64,000 nucleotides of DNA from NCBI GenBank assembly GCA_017468925.1, contig JAFUHI010000001.1, forward strand, positions 104,172 through 168,171, in the 5' to 3' direction. Each line of letters begins with the position of its first letter. Position 1 is the stretch's first letter. The notes beneath the pieces were generated by a model, which had not been told where the DNA came from, made no database searches, and saw nothing but the letters and a program-made list of their open reading frames with translations. The translations under genes were made by a program, and so were the position numbers. Below are positions 8,896-18,253 of this stretch, one piece after another. The stretch comes from Bacilli bacterium (lineage in GTDB: Bacteria > Bacillota_I > Bacilli_A > RFN20 > CAG-826).

Positions 8896-10277
8896 AACAA
8901 ATTCAAAGAATCGAGCTTAGCAATAAGCTCTTTTTTTGTACCATTTGTATCTATAACTAGACCACTATGAGCGATGGTTTTTCCTCTTTGGAATGTTTTA
9001 TTTAATTTAAATGCTTTTTCGGGGTCTTTTCCTCTTTCGATAAGTCTATTTTTTCTGACTTCCTCTTTGGCGTCCGCCATAATGATTAGGTCGCACAATT
9101 CTTCGATAGGGGAAGGGACAAGCAGAGGAACATCTAAAACGATTTTGTCGCTTTTTGATTTGCTAATTTTATCTTTAATGATGGAGAAAACTCTATTATG
9201 GATTCTCGTCTCAAAGTCTTTTTTGAAGGAAGCATCCTCAATCATTTTATCTAATAGTTTTGTGCGGTTGATTTGGTTGTTTTCGTAAATATCGCCTAAA
9301 AATACCTGCAAATCTTGGCCGAAATCATTATTTTTATAAATCGAATCAACGATTTTGTCCGCATCTATCACCTCATATCCCTTGTCTTTCAAATAAGAAG
9401 AGATGGTGCTTTTGCCTGATGCTATAGGACCTGTAATTCCAATGATTAATGGTTTGCCTTCTTCCTTCTGGCATCTAGGGCAATAGACAGTTCCTCTTCC
9501 TCCAATGAATATCTTTCTTAAAGGGAAAGAGCAACGGGAGCAAGGCTCATTCCCGTGTCCATAAGCAAGAAGGTTATTTTGCATCAAGCCATTTACGCCT
9601 TCCTTGGGATGATAGCTTTTTATGGTGCTGCCACCATTTTTTATCGCAATATTTAGTATTCTAATTGATTCATCAATGATGGCTTGACATTGCTCCAATG
9701 TGACTTTATTCGCCTCCATCTTTGGATTGATTTTTGTGGCGAAAAGCACTTCATCATCGTAGATGTTCCCAAGTCCAGCGATTAGACTTTGATCTAACAA
9801 AGCTTCTTTTATCGGTCCGGATTTCTTTTTCAACCCTTCATATAATTCTTCTTTTGTTATCGAGAATGGTTCTGGCCCAACATTATCAATTGGAGGTTCG
9901 TTTAAATAAGTATCCTCTTTTGATAATTTGATGATGCCGAATTTTCTAACATCGTTATATCTTAAAGTTGTTCCGTCGGTGAATTCATAGATGCATATAT
10001 CATGCTTCTCTACTGGATCGCCTACTTTTCCTTCAAAATATTTCCCTTCCATCCTTAGATGAGAGATTATCACCAAAGAAGAAGTGAGGTGGAAAATAAG
10101 GAATTTGCCGATTCTAGAAACATTTAAAAATGTTTGCCCCACTAAAGAGGAAACGAAAAATCCAGGATCATTAAGGATATTCTTATCTCTTAATATCTTT
10201 ATGGATTTGATCGTTTTGTTTTTAACGATGTCATCCAATATCGTTTTGATTGTTTCTACTTCTGGTAATTCTGGCAT
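8892..10277 (-). CDS. fused formamidopyrimidine-DNA glycosylase / dephospho-CoA kinase
   Basis: One uninterrupted 461-residue frame encodes two enzymes. Residues 1 to about 272 are MutM (Fpg): catalytic N-terminal MPELPEVETI, the helix-two-turns-helix segment LIAGLGNIYDDE, and a C-terminal zinc finger with two CxxC pairs (CSRC and CPRC). Immediately after the zinc finger, from about 275, comes CoaE with P-loop GPIASGKST, the aspartate segment YEVIDADKIVD and the LID region RLIERGKD. MutM excises oxidised purines; CoaE performs the last step of CoA synthesis. The two genes are near neighbours in Bacillus, so this looks like a fusion of neighbouring genes. An AAAGGA in the polA tail, 3 bp upstream, serves as ribosome binding site. 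Confidence 0.93.
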   Translation of the reverse strand: MPELPEVETIKTILDDIVKNKTIKSIKILRDKNILNDPGFFVSSLVGQTFLNVSRIGKFLIFHLTSSLVIISHLRMEGKYFEGKVGDPVEKHDICIYEFTDGTTLRYNDVRKFGIIKLSKEDTYLNEPPIDNVGPEPFSITKEELYEGLKKKSGPIKEALLDQSLIAGLGNIYDDEVLFATKINPKMEANKVTLEQCQAIIDESIRILNIAIKNGGSTIKSYHPKEGVNGLMQNNLLAYGHGNEPCSRCSFPLRKIFIGGRGTVYCPRCQKEEGKPLIIGITGPIASGKSTISSYLKDKGYEVIDADKIVDSIYKNNDFGQDLQVFLGDIYENNQINRTKLLDKMIEDASFKKDFETRIHNRVFSIIKDKISKSKSDKIVLDVPLLVPSPIEELCDLIIMADAKEEVRKNRLIERGKDPEKAFKLNKTFQRGKTIAHSGLVIDTNGTKKELIAKLDSLNLF

Positions 10278-10280
10278 AAA

Positions 10281-12881
10281 TTAGTCCTTTGCATCGTACC
10301 ATGTCTTTCCTTCGTTAGGCTCCGCGGTCAAGGCGACTGGCATAGAGACTGCCGAAGTCATGATTTTCTCGATTTCTTTCTTCATTATTTCTTTTTCTTC
10401 GCTTGGCACGGCGAAAATAAGTTCGTCGTGAATTTGAAGAACCATCTTGGTTTTATATTTTCCTTTGGAGAGGAATTCATCAATCTTTACCATAGCGATT
10501 TTGATTAGATCCGCAGCAGATCCTTGGACTGGAGCGTTTAAAGCGGCGCGTCTAGCCGCTTCCCTTTTGATGTAATTTGGATCGTTGACGTCTCTAAGAT
10601 AACGCCTTCTCCCGAACATCGTTGTGACATATCCTTTTGTGATCGCATCATCGATTATCTTTCTAGATAATTCTCCTACTTCCGGATAATGTTCATAGAA
10701 CGCATCGATTATCGCCCCGGCTTCAGCAGGGGAAGTGCCAATCTGTTCTGATAACCCCCAGATTGTGGAGCCATATATTATTGCGAAATTGACCGCTTTG
10801 GCTTTTCTTCTCATTAATGAGGTGGGGGCATCGGTCTTGAATATCTTTTTAGCGGTTTCTGTATGAACGTCTTCGCCTGAATTAAAGACATCAATATAGG
10901 CTTTGCAGTTAGATAAGGCCGCTAAAATCCTCAATTCGATTTGGCCATAATCGAAAGAAAGCAAAGAGATATTGGGATCATCATAATAGAAGGCTTTCCT
11001 TATTTGTTTCCCTTCCTCGTCTCTAGCCGATATGTTTTGAAGATTTGGGCAGGAGCTGGATAATCTTCCGGTCGTAGTTTGGGCTTGGTTGAAATAAGAA
11101 TGGATCTTGTTATCTTCCTTGATATGGGGGATAAGCCCCTCGACATATGTGCCTATTAATTTCGCGTATTTCCTATATTCCAAAATCAAAGAAACGATAG
11201 GATATTCATCTTTCAATTTGTCCAAAATCTCCACAGAAGTCGAACGGTTTTTAGGAGATGGTATTTTTAAATCATCATATAAAACCTTGGCGATTTGGCT
11301 AGGGGAGTTGATGTTGAATTTGCTTCCTGAAAGGGCGTAAATTTCTTTCTCAAGCATCTCTTTTTTCTTCTCAAAGACCTCGCCATATTGCTTTAATATC
11401 TCTTGGTGGACTGGGAATCCTTCAATCTCCATCTTCGATAAGACTTTCATCAAAGGCATTTCGATTTCTCTATATAAAGAATATGCTTCAGCGTTCTTTA
11501 ACGCACTTTCGCCTTTTTCCACTAAAGAGGAGGAGAAATACGCCATCTTGCCAATCTTTTCGTAATCGGAAGAATCTAGAAGCGATAAATCATTATTGCT
11601 TCCAATATCAACCCCGAAGGAAGAGAAGACGACAAGAGGATCGCTAGAGATGGAAGAATCGAGCAGATATGAAATAAGAAGCATATCGTTTTCGATTCCT
11701 TCTAATTTAATTCCAACATCGTTTAAAGCGTATATAGAGGCTTTCCCATCATATACGTTTTTCTTGATTTCACCGTTCTCTAAAATGTTTTTCAAAGCGT
11801 TATCTTTTCTGATATCGTCAATTGCTTCGTAATAGACTTTGTCCTTGCTAGAAATAGCAATTCCTTTTAATTGATCCTCATGGTATTTGGAATAATCGAT
11901 ATCCAAGGCTAAACCAATTGGAGAGGTGATTTCTTTGTTTTCAAAAGAAGTAATGGTTTCTATTTTTATTTCTTTTTGGGATGTGTTGCTCTTTTTCCAG
12001 GAAGGAGGTAAACGATATAAGAATTGCTTCAATTCATATTTAGTTGCAAAGTCGCTTATTTCCTTGAATTCGTAGCCTGTATAGACCAATTCATCTAAGG
12101 TAAATGGCAATTCCACATCGGTTTTGATGGTGGCAAGACGATAGCAGATTCTTCCTTGCTCGGCGTTTGTCCGTATCGATTCGCCGACCTTGCTTTTCAT
12201 GGTTTGAGCGGCTTCGATTATTTTCTCTAAACTCCCATATTCCTGAATTAATTTGACCGCGGTTTTTTCTCCTACCCCAGGGATTCCAGGTAGGTTATCG
12301 CTAGAATCTCCTCTTAATCCTTTGTAGTCGATTATCTGTAGAGGGGTGAAGCCAAATTCTTCGATCATTTTTGCTTCATCCATCACGTTCATATTGGATA
12401 AGCCAGTCTTTAATAAGGAGACTTTGGTGTTTTCATCTATCAATTGAAGGTAATCTTTATCGGATGTATATATCATTACCTCATATCCTGCTTTAGAGGC
12501 TTTCTTTGCGACTGTGCCGCATAGATCATCTGCCTCAACCCCATGCAATTCAAAAGAGACTATGCCTAAGGCTTTAACTAAATCTCTCGATATTGGGAAT
12601 TGGGTCTTTAGTTCCTCTGGACATGGTTTCCTATTAGCCTTATAGGCATCGAATTCTTCTTTCCTAAAAGTGTCTTTATCCGCGTCAAACCCAATGAAAA
12701 TCGATTCTCCCTCCTTAAAAGAGGAGATGATTTTGCATAGCATATTGGCGAAAGCAAATATCGCATTTGTGGGGATTCCGCTTTTTGTCCTCATGATGGA
12801 GGAGGGGTCTCCATAGGCGGTCGCGTAATAGGCTCTAAAAAGGAGACTATTGCCATCGATTATGCATATCTTCTTTTTCAT
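10281..12881 (-). CDS. polA: DNA polymerase I
   Basis: The 866-residue protein has the three-part PolA layout: a 5'-nuclease domain (about 1-290, with GVEADDLCGTVA and the HhH segment GIPGVGEKTA), a middle 3'-5' exonuclease-like domain (about 300-460), and the polymerase domain. Polymerase motif A is DYGQIELR (usually DYSQIELR), motif B is RRKAKAVNFAIIYG and motif C is QIHDE. In the middle domain the usual DxE metal motif appears as LALDID, so proofreading is doubtful, as in Bacillus PolA. The start overlaps the dnaE stop (ATGA) and is preceded by GGAGGAAG. It serves gap filling and Okazaki fragment processing, next to the DNA repair glycosylase. Confidence 0.96.
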   Translation of the reverse strand: MKKKICIIDGNSLLFRAYYATAYGDPSSIMRTKSGIPTNAIFAFANMLCKIISSFKEGESIFIGFDADKDTFRKEEFDAYKANRKPCPEELKTQFPISRDLVKALGIVSFELHGVEADDLCGTVAKKASKAGYEVMIYTSDKDYLQLIDENTKVSLLKTGLSNMNVMDEAKMIEEFGFTPLQIIDYKGLRGDSSDNLPGIPGVGEKTAVKLIQEYGSLEKIIEAAQTMKSKVGESIRTNAEQGRICYRLATIKTDVELPFTLDELVYTGYEFKEISDFATKYELKQFLYRLPPSWKKSNTSQKEIKIETITSFENKEITSPIGLALDIDYSKYHEDQLKGIAISSKDKVYYEAIDDIRKDNALKNILENGEIKKNVYDGKASIYALNDVGIKLEGIENDMLLISYLLDSSISSDPLVVFSSFGVDIGSNNDLSLLDSSDYEKIGKMAYFSSSLVEKGESALKNAEAYSLYREIEMPLMKVLSKMEIEGFPVHQEILKQYGEVFEKKKEMLEKEIYALSGSKFNINSPSQIAKVLYDDLKIPSPKNRSTSVEILDKLKDEYPIVSLILEYRKYAKLIGTYVEGLIPHIKEDNKIHSYFNQAQTTTGRLSSSCPNLQNISARDEEGKQIRKAFYYDDPNISLLSFDYGQIELRILAALSNCKAYIDVFNSGEDVHTETAKKIFKTDAPTSLMRRKAKAVNFAIIYGSTIWGLSEQIGTSPAEAGAIIDAFYEHYPEVGELSRKIIDDAITKGYVTTMFGRRRYLRDVNDPNYIKREAARRAALNAPVQGSAADLIKIAMVKIDEFLSKGKYKTKMVLQIHDELIFAVPSEEKEIMKKEIEKIMTSAVSMPVALTAEPNEGKTWYDAKD

Positions 12882-15800
12882 CGTTCTTCCTCCAAATTTT
12901 CCATTGTGTCGATTATGTATCTTTTTCTCATGTTTCTATCGATTCTTGCACCGATCAATACAGGGCTGTTTTCTTTTAATAAAGAAGAATATTCCTTATA
13001 TTTATCGCTGAATAAAGTGAACTCCACCTCATTATCGTTGTCATATATGGAGACAAAAGCCATCGTCTCTCCTTTTTTGGTGGTTATTTCTTTGATTTCT
13101 TTGATTAATCCCGCGACCAAGAAATAGTTTTCTTTCACTTCATCGATTGAAATTAGGGAATAAGCTTTTTTGCTCTTGAGGTATGAAGAATATTTTTCTA
13201 GTGGAGAGCCGCTTATAGATATCTTTAAGACAGCTTTCTCTTTAGCTAGATTTTCAACCAAGTCATCTTCCTTCTTTTCGATATATGGCTTAAAGACTAG
13301 ATTCTCATCAATCACAATGCTTTTGCCATCTTTTGAATATAGCAAAGATACGTAGTCTAGCATCTGCTCCAAAGAATCTCTCATGGTGGTTCTAGAATAA
13401 GATAGACCATCAAGAGCCCCTCCATCGATTAGAGGCAAGAGGTTCTTTTTATTAAGCCCATTTGGATACATCCTTTTGATGAAATCCTCATAATCCACAA
13501 AAGGACCATTTAACGTTCTTTCATCGATTATCCCTGCAGAAAGCGATTGATTTACCCCATTAATTGAAGATAAAGGCATATAAATATCCTTGCCTTTTGA
13601 CTTATGATTCGCTTCACTTTCATTAACTGAGGGGTTTTTGAGGTTGATTCCAAATCTCCTCATTTCTTTTCTTATGACGTTATATTTGCTATCGCCTGGA
13701 GAGGTTGTGTCTAATATTGCGGCGAAGAACTCTGAAGGATAATAACGTTTTAAATAAGCCATGCGGCAGGTGATTATCGCATAGCATAAAGCATGGCTCT
13801 TATTGAATCCGTATTCAGCGAATTTGAAGATCAATTGGTAAATCTCTTCACCTAGAGATTCGCTTTTGCCGTTATTAACGCAGCCTTTGATGAAGGAATC
13901 GTGAAGTGAAGCTAATTTATTGCTGTCTTTTTTCGATATAGCGCGTCTAAACAAATCAGCTTGGCCATAGGAGAAACCTGCTAAAGATCGCACAATCTGC
14001 ATGATTTGCTCCTGATAGACTATGATGCCATATGTCTCTTTCAATATTGGCTCTAATTCAGGGCAGAGATAGGTGATTCTTTCCTCTCCATTCTTCCTGC
14101 GGCTGAAGGTGGGGATATTATCAGACGGACCAGGCCTAATCAAAGAAATCAAAGCGATCATATCTGATAAAGAAGAGGGTTTTATCTGAGGTATTGCCCA
14201 AGAAGAAGTCCTTTGCTCGACTTGGAATAATCCAGCGGTATATCCTTTCGCGATTATTTCTATCGCTCCTTTATCATCAAACGGTATCTCACTTTGCTTT
14301 ATGTCTTTACCTTGATTCTTCTTTATGGAAGCAAGGCATCTATCAATCGTAGTCAAATTGGATAAAGATAAGATATCGAACTTAAGGAATCCTTGCTCTT
14401 CTAGATAATCTTTCTCTAAGCAGGCTACGGTGCCTATCCCTTCTTGATAAATGATTGGAAGAACATCTTCAAGAGACTCGTTATTGATGACGATACCTGC
14501 CGCGTGTAAGCCGGATTGTCGAGGAAGTCCTTCGATTTTCGATGCTAATCTAACATAATTCAGATAATAAGAATCACTATCAACGAGATTGCGGAATTCT
14601 TTGGAGATGCGATAGTTGTCTCTTAAGGTTTTTCTATCATCCTTCAAAGAAGAGATTAATAAATCCACAGTTCTTTCTGGGTATTTATACACTCTAGCGA
14701 TATCTCTTAAAGCTTCTTTAGCCATAATGGTTTGAGAAGTGATGATATGAGATACCCTATTTTCGCCGTATTTCTTGATTAAATAATCAACAACCATGTC
14801 TCTATCGCTATCGGCAAAGTCAACATCGATATCAGGCATCGATTGTCTCTCTGGATTGAGGAATCTTTCAAAAAGAAGGCCGTATTTTAGTGGGTCCGCT
14901 TCAATTATTCCTAAAGCATAAGCGACTAAGCTCCCTCCTGCCGATCCTCTTCCTGGGCCTACGCTTATAGAGTGACTTCTAGCGTAGTCAATATAATCCT
15001 TGACCAACAAGAAGTAGTCGGCGTATCCCATCTTGATAATGACGTCTAATTCGTAATTGAGTCTTGATATATATTCGTCGTTTGGATTAGGGATTTTGCT
15101 ATTTATCCCTGCAAAAGCCACCTCTTTTAGGTAGATATCGCTGCTTTTCCCTTCATTATTTGGATAGATCAAAAGGCTTCCTCTTTTCTTAATCAATTCG
15201 AAAGAAGAAGCAAAAGAAGTGGCGTCAATCTCTTCCCTGGTGTAATAACTTTCAACCGTTTCCAGATCTAAGAAATATTCATTTCCTTTTTTGTCTAGGA
15301 TGTCGAGATTGTTCTTTTCTTCAATCGCTTTGGCTATCTCCAAAGTTATGGCGTCGTCTTTATCTTTATAAGCGATTTTTGGGAAAGCGATGGTTTTATA
15401 AGAATGGGAAGAAGCGAATTCCCTAATAAAGGAAATGTACTCTTTATCATCTGGGAGGTATGGTATCCCCAAATAGACATCACCTAACCCTCTTAGAAAG
15501 GATGTTAGCAAAGAAACAAAATCATCGTTTTGATAATCAAAGTTAATGCTATCCATTGGGCAAATTATCTTTAACCCACCAATGTATTTCTTTAGCTCTT
15601 CCTTGTTCAAGGTCTTTTTGGAAGACTCATAAACAATCTTTAAAGCGTTCCTATATCCTTCTTCGTTCAAAACAAAGAAGCTTAAAATGCCTTCTTCGAA
15701 TTCGATATCAAATCCAAATACGGGATTTACTCCAATTCTTTTGCATTCATGGAAGAATGGAGCGTACCCATTCATTGTTCCAATATCGCATAAACCAACG

Positions 15801-15907
15801 GATGAAAACCCCTTAGTTTTGGCGATTGAAGGGATCTTATTCAAAATTAAGCCGGATTTGAGATAAGAATAACCAGAATATATATGAAGTGGAGTAAAGG
15901 AATTCAC
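12878..15907 (-). CDS. dnaE: DNA polymerase III alpha subunit, DnaE type, GTG start
   Basis: This is a C-family replicative polymerase. The 1009-residue protein has an N-terminal PHP domain, the palm with GPGRGSAGGSLVAYALGI and the catalytic aspartates in PDIDVDFAD (around residue 360), the helix-hairpin-helix region, and a C-terminal OB fold near residue 940. The PHP metal site is degenerate: the family LHVHS appears as LHIYS and the TDHG motif as CDIG, so PHP-linked nuclease activity is unlikely. The start is GTG at 15907, directly after a -10 box and six bases. It is the first gene of a dnaE-polA-mutM/coaE operon. In Bacilli, DnaE extends primers for PolC. Confidence 0.96.
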   Translation of the reverse strand: MNSFTPLHIYSGYSYLKSGLILNKIPSIAKTKGFSSVGLCDIGTMNGYAPFFHECKRIGVNPVFGFDIEFEEGILSFFVLNEEGYRNALKIVYESSKKTLNKEELKKYIGGLKIICPMDSINFDYQNDDFVSLLTSFLRGLGDVYLGIPYLPDDKEYISFIREFASSHSYKTIAFPKIAYKDKDDAITLEIAKAIEEKNNLDILDKKGNEYFLDLETVESYYTREEIDATSFASSFELIKKRGSLLIYPNNEGKSSDIYLKEVAFAGINSKIPNPNDEYISRLNYELDVIIKMGYADYFLLVKDYIDYARSHSISVGPGRGSAGGSLVAYALGIIEADPLKYGLLFERFLNPERQSMPDIDVDFADSDRDMVVDYLIKKYGENRVSHIITSQTIMAKEALRDIARVYKYPERTVDLLISSLKDDRKTLRDNYRISKEFRNLVDSDSYYLNYVRLASKIEGLPRQSGLHAAGIVINNESLEDVLPIIYQEGIGTVACLEKDYLEEQGFLKFDILSLSNLTTIDRCLASIKKNQGKDIKQSEIPFDDKGAIEIIAKGYTAGLFQVEQRTSSWAIPQIKPSSLSDMIALISLIRPGPSDNIPTFSRRKNGEERITYLCPELEPILKETYGIIVYQEQIMQIVRSLAGFSYGQADLFRRAISKKDSNKLASLHDSFIKGCVNNGKSESLGEEIYQLIFKFAEYGFNKSHALCYAIITCRMAYLKRYYPSEFFAAILDTTSPGDSKYNVIRKEMRRFGINLKNPSVNESEANHKSKGKDIYMPLSSINGVNQSLSAGIIDERTLNGPFVDYEDFIKRMYPNGLNKKNLLPLIDGGALDGLSYSRTTMRDSLEQMLDYVSLLYSKDGKSIVIDENLVFKPYIEKKEDDLVENLAKEKAVLKISISGSPLEKYSSYLKSKKAYSLISIDEVKENYFLVAGLIKEIKEITTKKGETMAFVSIYDNDNEVEFTLFSDKYKEYSSLLKENSPVLIGARIDRNMRKRYIIDTMENLEEER

Positions 15908-15913
15908 TTCTCT

Positions 15914-15942
15914 ATTATACCTAAAGGTATCGAAACAAATAA
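15914..15942 (-). promoter_or_regulatory. dnaE promoter, predicted leaderless start
   Basis: On the minus strand a perfect TATAAT (complement of 15914-15919) lies 6 bases before the dnaE GTG. A weak TTATTT (15937-15942) is 17 bases further upstream. Transcription should begin at or within a base or two of the GTG. Confidence 0.6.
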
Positions 15943-15973
15943 TAAAAATCGCCTGATTTTAATTATCAGGCGA
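15940..15973 (-). terminator. terminator of the ackA / DHH phosphoesterase unit
   Basis: TCGCCTGAT (15949-15957) and ATCAGGCGA (15965-15973) form a perfect 9-bp stem with a 7-base loop. On the minus strand it is followed by a T-rich run. The stem overlaps the stop codon of the phosphoesterase gene and separates it from the dnaE promoter. Confidence 0.85.
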
Positions 15974-16958
15974 ATAAATCATCTAAATCTTTGATGAAGG
16001 AGGGGAGATCGTCTAGGCTCTTGATTTTCGCGCCAGACGCTTGAGCGTGTCCTCCGCCCTCCCATTTCTGGGCCACTCCAGAGATATCTTTCTTTTTGCT
16101 TCTGATCGATATCCTCCAGCAATAGTCCTTGGGGTTATTGTCTTCCGCGAAAGAGCACCAAGCATTTACGCCTTCGATATTTGAGAATAGATTGACGTTT
16201 TCTTTGACTCTTTCAGATGTTATGTTGAGTTTAGTCTGCAAATCTTCTGGAATCACGTAATAGGCAACTCCATGAGGAGAGACTGAGAAGTTGTTTAAAA
16301 TATAGGCAGTGACTTTCAAATCATCTAATTTCTTCTCATACATATTTAGATAGATATCACTGATCTTGATATCGCAATCAAGAAGTGCTTCAGCGATGGC
16401 GAAGGTATGCTTTGAGGTTGACGAATACATAAACCTGCCTGAGTCACCTACGATACCAATATAGAGATATGAGGCACATTCTTTTGAAATCTTGTATTTC
16501 TTGAAGCTTAATAGAATGGAGGCAACATATTCTGCAGCAGCGGATAATGACGTATCTAGAAACGATAAATTTGCGATATCTTTCTTGCATGGATGGTGAT
16601 CAATTTTAACGATATAAGACCCTTTTGCAAAACGCGGATCTGCGATTCTTGGCTCATCACCTACATCGACCACTATCGATAGAAATGGTTTGTCGAACCA
16701 AGAGTCATTTTCCCTGTCAGATTCAGGGAATAATCGTGGTGTGAATGTTACGTGATTATCACCAAAACACTTCACTTCTTTATTGGGAAAATTATCTTTG
16801 ATGAATGTCGATAAACCATATTGAGAACCTAGCGCGTCATAATCAGGCTTTATGTGACGGAAAATAGCAATCCTATCATATTTCTTGATTAGGGAAAGGA
16901 GTTGCTTATATTCAAATCTTTGTCTTCTAGCGTATTCTTTTACAACTGGAGATAGCAT
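15966..16958 (-). CDS. DHH/DHHA1 family phosphoesterase (NrnA-like)
   Basis: The 330-residue protein has a DHH domain with the metal motifs AIFRHIKPDYDALGSQ (near residue 30), VDVGDEPR and IDHHPCK, and a C-terminal DHHA1 domain ending in the substrate motif GGGHAQASGAK. This is the pattern of NrnA-type oligoribonuclease/pAp phosphatases, which degrade nano-RNA and cyclic-dinucleotide products. The start ATG at 16958 overlaps the ackA stop (TAATG); the frame extends 11 codons upstream, but this would lie inside ackA. Coupling to acetate kinase looks like genome compaction. Substrate (pAp, nano-RNA or pApA) cannot be told from sequence alone. Confidence 0.87.
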   Translation of the reverse strand: MLSPVVKEYARRQRFEYKQLLSLIKKYDRIAIFRHIKPDYDALGSQYGLSTFIKDNFPNKEVKCFGDNHVTFTPRLFPESDRENDSWFDKPFLSIVVDVGDEPRIADPRFAKGSYIVKIDHHPCKKDIANLSFLDTSLSAAAEYVASILLSFKKYKISKECASYLYIGIVGDSGRFMYSSTSKHTFAIAEALLDCDIKISDIYLNMYEKKLDDLKVTAYILNNFSVSPHGVAYYVIPEDLQTKLNITSERVKENVNLFSNIEGVNAWCSFAEDNNPKDYCWRISIRSKKKDISGVAQKWEGGGHAQASGAKIKSLDDLPSFIKDLDDLFA

Positions 16959-18163
16959 TATTTGAGTTTCCCTTCTAGGAATGCCTCGCAATCCCTTGCG
17001 ATCATGACTTCTTCATCAGTCGGGATTACGCATACCTTGATTTTGCTTTCTGGTTTGGAGATTAGATATTGAACACCAACGGCTTTCTCGTTCTTTTCTT
17101 CATCGACCACGATGCCTAAAGCCTCTTTGACGTTATCTAATACTAAAGAACGATAATATGCAGCATTCTCGCCTATACCGCCAGAGAAGATGATTAAATC
17201 CGCTCCGCCAAGTCTTACAAAGTAAGAACCGATATAATCAGCGACTCTTCTAGCCCATAATTTGGCGGCGAGCATGCTTCTCTTATCGCCCTTTAATATT
17301 GCGTCATATACGTCTCTGGTGTCGTTAGAAACGCCAGAAACGCCTAAGAATCCGCTTTGCTTATTGAGGATGTCATACATCTCTTCGACGCTTTTGTGTT
17401 CAACATCGCATAGATAATAGAGAACTGAAGGATCTAAATCTCCTGATCTTGTGCCCATCATAACGCCACCTAATGGGGTTAATCCCATGGATGTTGCAAC
17501 GCATTTGCCATTCTTTATCGCGCATAATGAGGCTCCAGATCCTAAGTGGCAGGTTATTATCCTTGTGTCATTTTTATCCTCTAAATAATCATGATTTCCT
17601 TTTAAGGATAAGTAGAGGTGGCTAGTTCCATGAGCTCCATACCTTCTGCAATCGTGTTTTTCACTCATTTCATAAGGAATTGGGAAGAGATAATCTTCTG
17701 GTTCCATCGTCTGGTGGAAAGCAGTATCGAATACCGCGATCGCTTTAGCGGAAGGCAAAGCGTCCTTGAACGCGTGGTAGCCAATCAAATGAGCAGGCGC
17801 ATGCAAAGGATCAAGGGGAGTCAATATCCTTATCTTTTCCTCTGTATCTTCATTGAATTCGACTGAATGGGAGAAGTATTTGCCTCCTTGGACCACTCTA
17901 TGCCCAACGCAGACTATTTCTTCTAACGATTTGACGATGCCGAAATTCGTTAAGGCATCGAGGACGATTTTCGCCCCTTGGGTATGGGAATATATAGGAA
18001 GAATCTCTTGATGAGTCTTGCCATCATATTTGATTTTGAATATTCCATCATCATGCCCGATTCTATCGACTAAGCCAGAGCAAATGACTTTCTCCCCAGG
18101 CATTTCGAAAAGCTTGTATTTTAATGATGATGAACCTGCGTTTACCGCCATGCATTTTGACAT
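16958..18163 (-). CDS. ackA: acetate kinase
   Basis: This enzyme interconverts acetyl phosphate plus ADP and acetate plus ATP, giving substrate-level ATP during fermentation. The 401-residue length is standard. Visible motifs are the N-terminal phosphate loop VNAGSSSLKYKLF, HRVVQGG near residue 120, the family signature around FDTAFHQTM (residue 143) and the C-terminal IIFSGGIGENA. The start has GAGGTT about 12 bases upstream and a good promoter. No phosphotransacetylase gene is in the window. It is followed by an overlapping DHH phosphoesterase gene. Confidence 0.97.
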   Translation of the reverse strand: MSKCMAVNAGSSSLKYKLFEMPGEKVICSGLVDRIGHDDGIFKIKYDGKTHQEILPIYSHTQGAKIVLDALTNFGIVKSLEEIVCVGHRVVQGGKYFSHSVEFNEDTEEKIRILTPLDPLHAPAHLIGYHAFKDALPSAKAIAVFDTAFHQTMEPEDYLFPIPYEMSEKHDCRRYGAHGTSHLYLSLKGNHDYLEDKNDTRIITCHLGSGASLCAIKNGKCVATSMGLTPLGGVMMGTRSGDLDPSVLYYLCDVEHKSVEEMYDILNKQSGFLGVSGVSNDTRDVYDAILKGDKRSMLAAKLWARRVADYIGSYFVRLGGADLIIFSGGIGENAAYYRSLVLDNVKEALGIVVDEEKNEKAVGVQYLISKPESKIKVCVIPTDEEVMIARDCEAFLEGKLK

Positions 18164-18192
18164 AATTAATAACCTCTTTTTCTAACTGCTAG

Positions 18193-18221
18193 ATTTTATA
18201 TCTAATCTATATTTACTTCAA
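18193..18221 (-). promoter_or_regulatory. ackA promoter
   Basis: On the minus strand TTGAAG (complement of 18216-18221) is followed after 17 bases by TAAAAT (complement of 18193-18198), about 30 bases ahead of the ackA start, which has its own Shine-Dalgarno sequence. This is a conventional leadered promoter, useful as a contrast to the leaderless ones in the window. Confidence 0.6.
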
Positions 18222-18253
18222 ATAAATGCGCTCTTTCAAAAAGCCAAAGAACT

